Assembly: GCA_030603505.1 (NCBI GenBank)
Contig: JAUVXQ010000034.1
Coordinates: 1-9,924 of the forward strand
DNA length: 9,924 nt
DNA from: Candidatus Heimdallarchaeota archaeon
GTDB lineage: Archaea; Asgardarchaeota; Heimdallarchaeia; Heimdallarchaeales; Heimdallarchaeaceae
Reading direction: 5' to 3'
This document shows positions 1 through 7,155 of the stretch, in pieces (positions within the stretch are counted from its first letter, which is position 1; each line of letters starts with the position of its first letter). The notes under the pieces were generated by a model that saw only the letters and a list, made by a program, of their open reading frames with translations, was not told where the DNA came from and did no database searches. The translations under genes and the position numbers were made by a program.

Positions 1-132
1 GCTTCCATTAGTAATAGTTAATACTATCTCTTCTTGTTGTGGAGGTTTTAATCCAAAGTATATTCCCAGTCCTACGCCTGTAACAATAACAGCAGTTAAT
101 AGAGAAACTACAACAATCCTCTTATTCAACAT
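1..132 (-). CDS. N-terminus of an exported or membrane-anchored protein, function unknown (cut by window edge)
   Basis: Reading leftward from the ATG at 132-130 there are 44 open codons running off the window. The protein begins MLNKRIVVVS. Two basic residues are followed by a hydrophobic helix at about residues 6-28, then a short Pro/Gln/Glu stretch (KPPQQEE) and the start of a probable beta strand (IVLTITNG). This is the form of a signal peptide or N-terminal membrane anchor with the functional domain outside the cell. No lipobox cysteine is visible. A TATA-like box lies about 26 bases upstream, so the transcript is probably leaderless, which supports this start. The gene diverges from the ABC importer operon and shares its intergenic region. 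Too little is visible to assign a family; a second binding protein or another surface protein would both fit. Confidence 0.6.
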   Translation of the reverse strand, partial: MLNKRIVVVSLLTAVIVTGVGLGIYFGLKPPQQEEIVLTITNGS

Positions 133-153
133 TATGAGGTGTCAGAATAAAGA

Positions 154-163
154 TTATATAAAG
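154..163 (-). promoter_or_regulatory. TATA-like box for the minus-strand gene at 132
   Basis: On the minus strand this reads CTTTATATAA, centred about 26 bases before the start codon at 132. In archaea transcription starts about 25 bases downstream of the TATA centre, so the mRNA would begin at or next to the ATG. A perfect 10-base palindrome abuts and slightly upstream-flanks it, at the position of the BRE element. Confidence 0.6.
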
Positions 164-173
164 ATTGTACAAT
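164..173. promoter_or_regulatory. Palindrome ATTGTACAAT next to a TATA box, possible operator
   Basis: This is a perfect 10-base inverted repeat directly upstream of the TATA-like box of the leftward gene, and about 25 bases before the TATA-like element of the rightward importer operon. A protein bound here would cover the leftward BRE/TATA and could also touch the rightward promoter. A second, looser palindrome (CAATT-TG-AATTG, 227-238) lies near the predicted transcription start of the operon. The palindromes are seen directly. The operator role is inference, and no regulator gene is in the window. Confidence 0.3.
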
Positions 174-195
174 TTGTCATAACAGAGCAAAACAA

Positions 196-204
196 TTAAT
201 ATAG
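196..204 (+). promoter_or_regulatory. TATA-like box for the ABC importer operon
   Basis: TTAATATAG lies about 55 bases before the ATG at 257. A start about 25 bases downstream would fall near 225, leaving a leader of about 30 bases. This fits the presence of a Shine-Dalgarno-like GAAGTGA at 245-251, in contrast to the leaderless genes elsewhere in the window. The assignment rests on position and composition only. Confidence 0.45.
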
Positions 205-256
205 TAAGTGAATAGTCCGTAACTCTCAATTTGAATTGTAACACGAAGTGAAAATA

Positions 257-1513
257 ATGGATAAAAAGAGGTTATTGAAGTCTTTAGCTATTACTGTACT
301 AATTCTTAGTACTATTTTCACAATAGCGTATTTCAGCGTAAGGAACTACAGTACTTCCCCAATTGAACTTGAAGTCTGGTTTACTTATGAAGGAGGCGAT
401 ATAATTAAAGAAAGGATAGCAAGCTTTGAGAATCTTCATCCTGACATCTCTGTAAAATTTCATGAACAACCATCATCTGGTTGGGTTGACAAGTTTGTTA
501 GTATAGCACAAACTGGTGAATCACCAGATGTTTTTCTAGCAAAAGGTTCATGGTTTGGTGAACTAGCTACTTTAGGGTACATCTACTCATTAACCGATTT
601 TATATCTCCTACTTTGGAATCTTCCTTTCTTCCTTTTTCAATAACAAGTTTAACTTATGAGAATGATTTATGGGGGTTGCCTTTATGGTTAGATTCGATT
701 TTACTATTTTATAATAAAGACCTCTTCAATCAGAATGGTTTGGAATATCCTTCAGCTAATTGGACTGAAATTGATCTGATTTTCGCAGCTAAAAACCTTA
801 CTGATTTATCAGAAACTCAAAGATACGGATTGGCGTGGAGCACGCTGTCTCCTTATATGTGGCCAGCTTTTCAATATGGATATGGACACGGTCCTCTTTA
901 TCAGAATCAGACAATTATCGTAAATGACACTGCTTCTGTTAACGCAATGGATTTTATTTACAAACTTAAGTATTATTATAATTGTGTAGGTTACGATGAT
1001 ACCAGTAGTGCTGCTACACAAGCTTTTCTTGAAAACAAGGCTTCAATGCTAATCTATGGAGGTTGGTTTGTACCTGTTCTTAAGGATGTTGGGTTTAACT
1101 ATGGTGTTGAAATACTCCCAAAAATATCTTCTACTGGTGAATTCATTTCCCCAATGGCTGAAGTAAAGGGATTTGGGATATCAAAAGACACTTTATATCC
1201 AGAAACATGTTTTGAACTTATTTCCTATCTAACTTCAACAGAGACTCAACAAGAACTTGTTAATGAAGAATATAAAATTCCCACAAAAAATGATTTAATA
1301 CTCTCTTCTACTGTGCAAAATAATCCAGACATCAAAAAACAAATTGAACAGATTTCACATAGCCAAAATTTCCCGCTCGATCCTATCTATGCAATTTATT
1401 CAGATTATATTAGAGCAGCTCTGCAATTTATATTGATAGATTTTCAAGATATTCAAGAAACATTAAATGCAGCACAACAAAACATTGATGCTAATAGAGG
1501 TGTTGATGGCTGA
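257..1513 (+). CDS. Extracellular solute-binding protein, family 1 (carbohydrate ABC importer)
   Basis: This is a 418-aa MalE-like receptor that should capture a sugar or related solute outside the cell and deliver it to the permease encoded next. Residues 1-28 form a basic N-terminus (MDKKRLLKS) and a hydrophobic helix. There is no lipobox cysteine, so the protein is either anchored by this helix or cleaved by a signal peptidase. Family features follow: ELEVWFTYEGG (about 37-47), the FENLHPDISVKF strand-helix (57-68), GESPDVFLAKGSWFGELATLG (87-107), LWGLPLWLDSILLFYNKDLF (138-157) and AFLENKASMLIYGGW (256-270). Its length is normal for the family. The ATG at 257 is preferred over an in-frame GTG at 248 because GAAGTGA (245-251) sits five bases before it as a Shine-Dalgarno-like site. 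The stop overlaps the ATG of the permease gene by 8 bases. Several Asn-X-Ser/Thr sequons suggest surface glycosylation. The substrate cannot be predicted. The family call is firm. Confidence 0.93.
   Translation: MDKKRLLKSLAITVLILSTIFTIAYFSVRNYSTSPIELEVWFTYEGGDIIKERIASFENLHPDISVKFHEQPSSGWVDKFVSIAQTGESPDVFLAKGSWFGELATLGYIYSLTDFISPTLESSFLPFSITSLTYENDLWGLPLWLDSILLFYNKDLFNQNGLEYPSANWTEIDLIFAAKNLTDLSETQRYGLAWSTLSPYMWPAFQYGYGHGPLYQNQTIIVNDTASVNAMDFIYKLKYYYNCVGYDDTSSAATQAFLENKASMLIYGGWFVPVLKDVGFNYGVEILPKISSTGEFISPMAEVKGFGISKDTLYPETCFELISYLTSTETQQELVNEEYKIPTKNDLILSSTVQNNPDIKKQIEQISHSQNFPLDPIYAIYSDYIRAALQFILIDFQDIQETLNAAQQNIDANRGVDG
1497..1502 (+). promoter_or_regulatory. Shine-Dalgarno site that places the permease start at ATG 1506
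   Basis: GAGGTG lies inside the end of the binding-protein gene, three bases before the ATG at 1506. It matches the CACCTCC tail typical of archaeal 16S rRNA. It supports translation of the permease from 1506, even though the reading frame opened there is not the frame of the long permease. Confidence 0.6.
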
Positions 1514-4500
1514 AATCACAAAAAAAAAAGAGACTATTTGTATTTTCTTTAACCTTTCTAACACTTTTCTTGGTTTCTACTTTACACACAACCGCTAATG
1601 CTCTAGAAGAGGATAGAGTAAACTTCTTTCCAAATCTTGATTTTTCAATTGTTGAAATCAAAGATAGGTATGTAATTTTGAATTGGAGTTTACAAACTGA
1701 AGTCAATTATAATTCATTTCAAATCGACCTTTATTCAGCTAAAACTAATCAAACAACAATTTGGTCTTTTATTTCTTTAAATCACTCTTCTGCATATTTT
1801 GAAGGGGATTTTTCTATAGTGAATTATACTCTTTCATCAGAAAATTTCAGAGCAGAAAAAATACCAACATCAAACTTCACAGTATATTCAGTTCCTTACA
1901 ATGCAGAAAGTGTCCAAATAAAAGTAACTGGATTAATTCCAGAAGAGAGTTATCTTCTAGAAATATCAATATCAAACATTTCTTTTGTTGAAGGAATTGT
2001 TCCTTATGTAATTGTTAGTTCTAGCTCTATTATATGGACATCTCCTTTATTTCAAACTCTTTCAAGTCTTCAACAAGCTTCTGTGCATTCTAGAACAGCA
2101 ACTGTTGTATCACTTCTGATAATTATTCTAGTTTTTCTCATCTTATTTGCTTTTATTGCGAAAAAGGACATTCCATTTAACAAGATAGCATACATCTTTA
2201 TTTTTCCAGCACTTTTTGCTTTAGCGTTACTTGAAGTGTACCCTATACTCTATGGGTTTGTTTTATCTTTTACTTCATATAACCTACAAAGAGGAGAGAC
2301 TCCAATTTTCAACGCTTTTGAAAATTATGCATATATCTCACAAAACCCTCATCTCTCAATAACTCTTACAACAACTTTAGTTTGGAGTACAGTCATTATT
2401 TTCTTCAAATTACTTTCTGGTTTTTTAATCGCATATTTTATACAATACAAAGTAAAAAGAAAGAAAGTATGGTACCTATCTATCTATATTCCGTGGGCAA
2501 TACCTGCTTACATTAAAATACTATCTTGGCGTAGTTTCTTTCATGGAAATGCAGGTCATTCACTTTTTAATTTGTTATTTGGAACAAGTGTTAATTTTGT
2601 ATCTCAACCGTATGTGACATTTTTTATAGCATCTTTTGTGGAAGTGATAGACTCTATACCTTTAATTACAACACTATTTTTAGGTGCTATGAGCAGTATA
2701 CCTAAAGAATTAATGGATATTGCTGAAGTTGATCAGATTAATGAAAGATCAAGAATTAGGCATATTGTGCTACCTCTGATAAAACCCGTAATGTTACCAG
2801 TACTAATACTTGAAATAATAAAGGCTTTTGGGAGTTTTAATGTGTCTTACTTGCTGACAAGAGGTTATCCCTTGCTATCTTACGGCACAAATGAGGCAGG
2901 AGTTGTCGGAGCAACAGACCTTTTTAGTACATTCACTTTTTACATGTTTTATCAGAGAAGAGAAGTAGGAATCTCAGCTGCTTATTCAACTATTATGAGC
3001 CTTTTAACACTCTTTTTTGTTTTAATTTGGATTAAAATGTCGAAGGGGACACAAAGTACTTTCCGTCCAAGAAAGAGTAAACAGAAGAAGAAAAATCAAT
3101 TGATTGTAGCTTTTGTATTATTTAGTCAGAGTATTGGATACTTCCTAGCAACAACCTATAATTTTCGTTATTTTGGCATTTATTGGAATAAAACAATTAG
3201 CTACACCATTGCAGTTTCATTCTTAATATGTGCAATTCTTATAGTTTCAAAGAAGAATAGAAGCTGGAAAATTTTCACGATTATTATTGCACTTGATCTA
3301 ATTTTATCATTATCACAATTCTTCTTTTATCAAATGTGGTTTGCTTTTAACTGGAATATATTTATTTCTGGAGTGATTTTCTACGTTATCAAAAATAACA
3401 ATGCTTTAAACGATACTAAAATTGGTTCCAAAAGTATTTCTAAAATAAAGGATTGGATAATTAGAGTAAGAAGGCAGATATTGTCTTCATTAAATCATCT
3501 AGATGAAAAATTTGTTGAAATCAATAGGTTCCATTCATTTTTAGGTCTAGAAATCTTTGTTGTTCTACTTTCCTGCTTATTGGATTCTACTAGTGATTGG
3601 ATTCTTTGGTTGGTTCTATCGATTCTAGTGTTTAATTTTATAATCAGTTTATTCATTACTCAAATCAAAACGTTTTCCTTTGTTCTTCAAGTAGGGTTAT
3701 GGATAACTTTACTTATACTACCTTATTCTTTAGGATGGAAAATAATTGAACTATTAATTTCAGTTATGCTTATATTTTATCTCTTAAAACATTTCATTAC
3801 TGAAAAAAGGTTTGTCAATAGATTTGTAAACTACCTGAATAGGTCTACTCTGAAGGTTTCTTTTACACATTTTCTTATGATAGGAATTATTGTTGTATCA
3901 ATAATCCCTCTTTGGAACGTTGTTTGGATAGCATTCTCTTCTGGTAATAAAATTGTCCCTGATTCTTTCTTTCCTAGTAATCCAACTTTCGAGAATTTCA
4001 AATTATTGTTTACAGAAGAGAAAATATATCTGAACTTTGGAAACTCTCTAATTATTTCCTTAGGCTCAGCTATTCTTTGTGTAGTTCTCACAATCCTAGC
4101 GGCTTATGCTTTCTCTCGATATGACTTTAAGCTGAAAAGTGAGATAATGGTGGGAGTATTCATTTTAAAGATGTTTACAGGTGTTTTAACCTTAATTCCC
4201 CTTTATCTTATTATGTTTAATCTTGGATTAATTGACACATACTTAGGTGTAATTATAGCTTATAGCACTCATACAATTCCAATTGCTCTTTGGTTAATAA
4301 AAGGATATTTTGATTCTATCCCTAAGGAACTTGATGAATCATCACAACTGATTGGGAATTCCTCATTCTTTACATTAAGAAAAGTCATTTTACCACTTGC
4401 TGGTCCTGCTATTGCAGTTGTATTTTTATTGAATTTCATTGCTACATGGAACGGTTTTCTGTTAGCTTTTGTTCTTCTACAATCAACTTTTAAATATACA

Positions 4501-4674
4501 TTACCAATTAAACTCTATTCCTTTATTGGATCAATTGAATCTAGCACACCACTCTGGGGACTTTTTGCAGCAGCTTCTGTTCTTGTTATTATTCCGCTAC
4601 TTATCCTTTTCATATTCCTTAGAAATTATCTGCTGAAAGGACTTGGTAGTCAAGCACAAATTAGAGAGGTTTAA
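1506..4674 (+). CDS. Fused MalF-MalG-type ABC sugar permease with an Fn3-like ectodomain; apparent +1 frameshift at an A-run near the N-terminus
   Basis: This is the membrane channel of a carbohydrate importer, with both permease subunits in one chain (about 1,055 aa once the frameshift is resolved). The uninterrupted frame starts at TTG 1570 (1,034 aa; numbering below counts from there). In order: the end of a signal peptide (1-10, ...TTANA); a beta-rich Fn3-like ectodomain (about 20-155, with ILNWS and a GLIPEESYLLEI tyrosine corner); a helix (177-197); a MalF-like unit (about 203-492) with the EAA loop at 379-406 (DIAEVDQ...LPLIKP); a basic linker; about eight extra hydrophobic segments (510-740); and a MalG-like unit (about 765-1034) with its EAA loop at 918-946 (ELDESSQLIGN...LPLAGP). 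The natural start, ATG 1506 with GAGGTG upstream, is one frame off. Deleting one A from the A10 run at 1520-1529 gives MAEITKKKRLFV, the start of a classic signal peptide. Coupling to the ATPase gene is tight (1 base). The family call is firm; the frameshift's nature is open. Confidence 0.88.
1520..1529 (+). other. Run of ten A: frameshift or slippage point in the permease start
   Basis: Reading from ATG 1506 in the given sequence yields only 30 codons (MAEITKKKETIC...) and stops at TAA 1596-1598. With nine A instead of ten, the same ATG reads into the 1,034-codon frame and supplies a basic N-region and hydrophobic core joined to STLHTTANA. In the long frame no ATG or GTG exists between the upstream stop (TGA 1504-1506) and TTG 1570. 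An eight-A run in the ATPase gene (4701-4708) causes no such break. The cause may be a homopolymer miscall, a real indel, or polymerase/ribosome slippage. Confidence 0.75.
4664..4670 (+). promoter_or_regulatory. Shine-Dalgarno site of the ABC ATPase gene
   Basis: GAGAGGT ends five bases before the ATG at 4676, and the permease stop codon (4672-4674) lies between them. It decides the ATPase start at 4676 over an in-frame GTG at 4643 that would overlap the permease. The layout favours translational coupling. Confidence 0.65.
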
Positions 4675-4675
4675 A

Positions 4676-5791
4676 ATGAAAATATCATTTAAGAAATTAG
4701 AAAAAAAATATGGAACATCAATTGCTTTAAACAAGGTAAGTGCTGTCCTATTAGATGGAAGTTTTACAGTTATTTTAGGACCTTCTGGAAGTGGAAAAAC
4801 AACATTATTAAGGCTTGTAGCTGGTTTGACATACCCAACAAGCGGAAAAGTTTTTTTCGATAACGAAGATATCACTAATAAACCTCCAAGAGACAGAAAT
4901 GTAGCGCTTGTTTTCCAAAATTTTCCACTTTTTCCACATATGACAGTTGAAGAAAATTTACGGTTCTCATTAGAAAATCAAAAATTTGGGAAAGTGTTCA
5001 AAAAAAGAGTATATTCTAATAAAGTAGTTGACGAGAAAGTGAATGAAGTCTTAGATATGCTTCAAATTGAAGAGCATAGATACAAATATCCAAACCAGAT
5101 GAGTGGAGGGGAGCAACAGAGAGTAGCAATAGGGAGGGAAGTTATACGAGAGCCAAGAGTTTTCCTTTTTGATGAACCACTTAGTAATATTGATGCAAGG
5201 CTCAGGTACGAAATGAGAACATGGATCAGAAAAATACATAAAATGCTAAAGAAGACAATGATTTATGTTACTCACGATCAGAACGAAGCTATGACTTTGG
5301 GAGATATTATCGTTTTACTTAAGGAGGGCGAAATTGAACAAATGGGTAAACCAGAGGAATTGTATTTTAATCCTAAAACAAAATTTGTTGCTACATTCAT
5401 AGGAAATTATCCCATGAATTTCTTACCGTTTGAAGTAAAACAAAATGAAATATGTATTTCAGGCACTAGTAATATAATAAATTCAGACAAAATACTTGAA
5501 AAAATAGAAAATCTGAATCTCAAAAAAGGAGAAATAGCTTTCAGAGCGGAATCCATTAGAGAATTTGACAAAGATAAACTGCTTGAAGAGAGTATGTTCT
5601 CATTAAAATGCAAAGTTACTGATATTGAAAAGCTTCTAGAACTGCAAATTCTGACTTTAAACATCGATATGTTTAATCTTATTTATGTTACAAAAACAAA
5701 AAAAGAGTTCAATATTAATGATAATATTACAGTTATCATTCATTCAGATGAAATTTATTACTTCAATTCTGAAGGTGTGAGGGTGAAGTAG
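4676..5791 (+). CDS. Sugar ABC importer ATP-binding protein (MalK/UgpC-like)
   Basis: This 371-aa ATPase powers the importer from the cytoplasmic side, presumably as a dimer on the two EAA loops of the fused permease. All nucleotide-binding motifs are intact: Walker A GPSGSGKTT (35-43), Q-loop Gln81 in FQNFPLFPHM, signature MSGGEQQR (142-149, with Met and Glu as common variants of LSGGQ), Walker B VFLFDEP (162-168) with catalytic Glu167, D-loop SNID, and switch His200 in VTHDQNEAM. Residues about 245-371 form the C-terminal TOBE/OB-like region of MalK-type proteins, which is divergent here. Length is normal for the family. The start at 4676 is chosen from the GAGAGGT site and the 1-base gap after the permease stop. 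It is the last gene of the operon. The ATPase class is certain; the sugar family follows from its length, C-terminal domain and neighbours. Confidence 0.95.
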   Translation: MKISFKKLEKKYGTSIALNKVSAVLLDGSFTVILGPSGSGKTTLLRLVAGLTYPTSGKVFFDNEDITNKPPRDRNVALVFQNFPLFPHMTVEENLRFSLENQKFGKVFKKRVYSNKVVDEKVNEVLDMLQIEEHRYKYPNQMSGGEQQRVAIGREVIREPRVFLFDEPLSNIDARLRYEMRTWIRKIHKMLKKTMIYVTHDQNEAMTLGDIIVLLKEGEIEQMGKPEELYFNPKTKFVATFIGNYPMNFLPFEVKQNEICISGTSNIINSDKILEKIENLNLKKGEIAFRAESIREFDKDKLLEESMFSLKCKVTDIEKLLELQILTLNIDMFNLIYVTKTKKEFNINDNITVIIHSDEIYYFNSEGVRVK

Positions 5792-5911
5792 ATGCAAATC
5801 CTCCAAAACTCTATCCAATTGATGTGACTTCTTGTATTAACTCAAAAAGTACAACAGAGTTCTAGAAATGAAAGATTAATTACAATCTCTTCTTGAAAAG
5901 TGAACTGCAAT

Positions 5912-5920
5912 CTTATATAT
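5912..5920 (+). promoter_or_regulatory. TATA-like box for the cation exchanger gene
   Basis: CTTATATAT is centred about 25 bases before the ATG at 5941, and no Shine-Dalgarno sequence precedes that ATG. This predicts a leaderless transcript and makes the exchanger a separate unit from the importer operon. The rest of the 149-base gap (5792-5940) holds no gene and no clear terminator. Confidence 0.65.
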
Positions 5921-5940
5921 TACATTAAATAAATAAAGTT

Positions 5941-7068
5941 ATGAGTTTCCTTAGAAAATTCAAAGATACTTTTCATACAAGTCTCTGGGAAGTTATAATA
6001 GGAATAATATTAGTTACTGTTTTTATAGTCTTACGTTTTACTTTGGATGACATTCCCCCATATATTATAATCCTAGGATTTATAGTAGGAGTTTGGCTAG
6101 CTTTTCGTCCTTCAGAATGGGCTGTTGAAGGTTTGGATAGTGCTTCAAAATATGTCGGGTTTTCTGATTACACCGCTGGGACAATTTCAAGTCTTGCTTC
6201 TAACCTTCCTGAAGCAGTTATAGCAATCTTCATGTTTATAGCAGGTCAACATATAATTGCAACAGTTACAATCTTATCAGCAGCAGGTTTCAATGCTATT
6301 ATTTTAGGAGTTGCTATTCTTATAGCTACTTTGAAGAAAAAAGGTCACGTTGATGTTCCAGAAGGTTTAGAGAAAAAAGAAGCTCCGATTATCCGATGGG
6401 CAATAGTTGCTTTACTCATGACAGTATGTTTTGGATTTATTGAGTATTTCCAGAAAAGTGATGAAATAGCTGTTTTGACTAAGCCAGTTGGTGGATTTCT
6501 AGCAGCAGGATACATCTTCTACCTTATCTACTTAGCTTTTTCTGAAAGAAAGGGTAAAAATAAAAAGCAGGAAGAAGGAGTTGAACGTGAAAAACCTAAA
6601 TTATCGAAACATATGACAATTATTATTCTGTTACTAGGTTTCTGTGGAATCATACTTGGTGGTGAAACACTTTCTTTCTGTGTTGAAGAATTAATACATG
6701 TTCAAAATATAGAACTGAAACCAGAATTTTTAGGTTTAATTTTAGGAGCAGCAGGAGCGTTGCCAGAGCACGGAATTGCATTAGTTTCCGCTGCCAAAGA
6801 TGAAGTAGAGATTGCTTTTGGAAATGCAATTGGAGGAATCTTACAATCCGCACTTCTAATCTTTGGTCTACTTGGAACAATCTTCGTTATTGAACTATCT
6901 CCTTTTGTACTACTACAACTAGCTGCTATTGCTGTAATACTGTGGTTCACTAAACGTTGCATCACAGATGACAAAAGATTTGATACGTTTGAAGGAATAA
7001 TGATACTTCTGCTACAATTCTTAGTGTTTGCTATACTCATTGAAGATGTACTTCTCGCGAGTCTGTGA
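5941..7068 (+). CDS. CaCA-family cation antiporter (sodium/calcium exchanger-like)
   Basis: This 375-aa multi-pass membrane protein should exchange a cation such as Ca2+ for Na+ or H+. It has the two-fold layout of the Ca2+/cation antiporter superfamily. Alpha-1 lies at about 77-130, with TAGTISSLASNLPEAVIAI and the ion-binding-type acid Glu91, then AAGFNAIILG. Alpha-2 lies at about 263-312, with GAAGALPEHGIALVSA and Glu276, then GNAIGGILQSALLIFG. A charged cytoplasmic loop (202-224, rich in Lys and Glu) separates the halves. About ten to eleven hydrophobic segments are visible. The Ser/Asn-rich GSN motif common in alpha-1 of exchangers is changed to GFN, and alpha-2 carries a Gln-Ser reminiscent of the CAX branch. 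The transported ion therefore cannot be read from sequence. The start is supported by the TATA box 25 bases upstream. A hairpin with T-tracts begins at the stop codon. The superfamily call is strong; the substrate is uncertain. Confidence 0.85.
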   Translation: MSFLRKFKDTFHTSLWEVIIGIILVTVFIVLRFTLDDIPPYIIILGFIVGVWLAFRPSEWAVEGLDSASKYVGFSDYTAGTISSLASNLPEAVIAIFMFIAGQHIIATVTILSAAGFNAIILGVAILIATLKKKGHVDVPEGLEKKEAPIIRWAIVALLMTVCFGFIEYFQKSDEIAVLTKPVGGFLAAGYIFYLIYLAFSERKGKNKKQEEGVEREKPKLSKHMTIIILLLGFCGIILGGETLSFCVEELIHVQNIELKPEFLGLILGAAGALPEHGIALVSAAKDEVEIAFGNAIGGILQSALLIFGLLGTIFVIELSPFVLLQLAAIAVILWFTKRCITDDKRFDTFEGIMILLLQFLVFAILIEDVLLASL

Positions 7069-7120
7069 AACCTCTTTTTTCTCTTTTTTATTTAAGAGGT
7101 TTTTTCACATTTTTCTTTCT
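7068..7120 (+). terminator. Hairpin plus T-tracts after the cation exchanger gene
   Basis: The nine-base arms AAACCTCTT (7068-7076) and AAGAGGTTT (7094-7102) are perfectly complementary across a 17-base T-rich loop, followed by further T runs (to 7105 and at 7110-7114). The left arm starts in the stop codon. T-tracts alone can end archaeal transcription; the hairpin would reinforce this or protect the 3' end. Confidence 0.6.
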
Positions 7121-7123
7121 GGG

Positions 7124-7132
7124 TTTTTATTA
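7124..7132 (+). promoter_or_regulatory. Weak TATA-like box for the 73-aa gene
   Basis: TTTTTATTA is centred about 28 bases before the ATG at 7156, a position consistent with a leaderless transcript. The match is loose and sits in a T-rich terminator region, so the call rests mainly on spacing. Confidence 0.35.
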
Positions 7133-7155
7133 CTTCTTGTTATCTAATTAGTAAT

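Noticed and set aside
248..256. GTG start for the binding protein
   Set aside because: The ATG at 257 has a Shine-Dalgarno-like GAAGTGA at the right spacing, and the GTG itself lies within that site.
3831..4091. 86-codon minus-strand open frame
   Set aside because: It is antisense to the MalG-like part of the permease and has no promoter or start signal.
4643..4675. In-frame GTG start for the ATPase gene, 33 bases upstream
   Set aside because: The ATG at 4676 has a well-spaced GAGAGGT site and opens with the normal ATPase N-terminal strand; the extra residues would overlap the permease.
5792..5827. 11-codon ATG frame directly after the ATPase stop
   Set aside because: It is too short, with no ribosome binding site of its own and no recognisable peptide.
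6702..7040. 112-codon minus-strand open frame
   Set aside because: It lies wholly inside the cation exchanger gene, whose protein has clear alpha-repeat motifs; no promoter or start signal precedes it.
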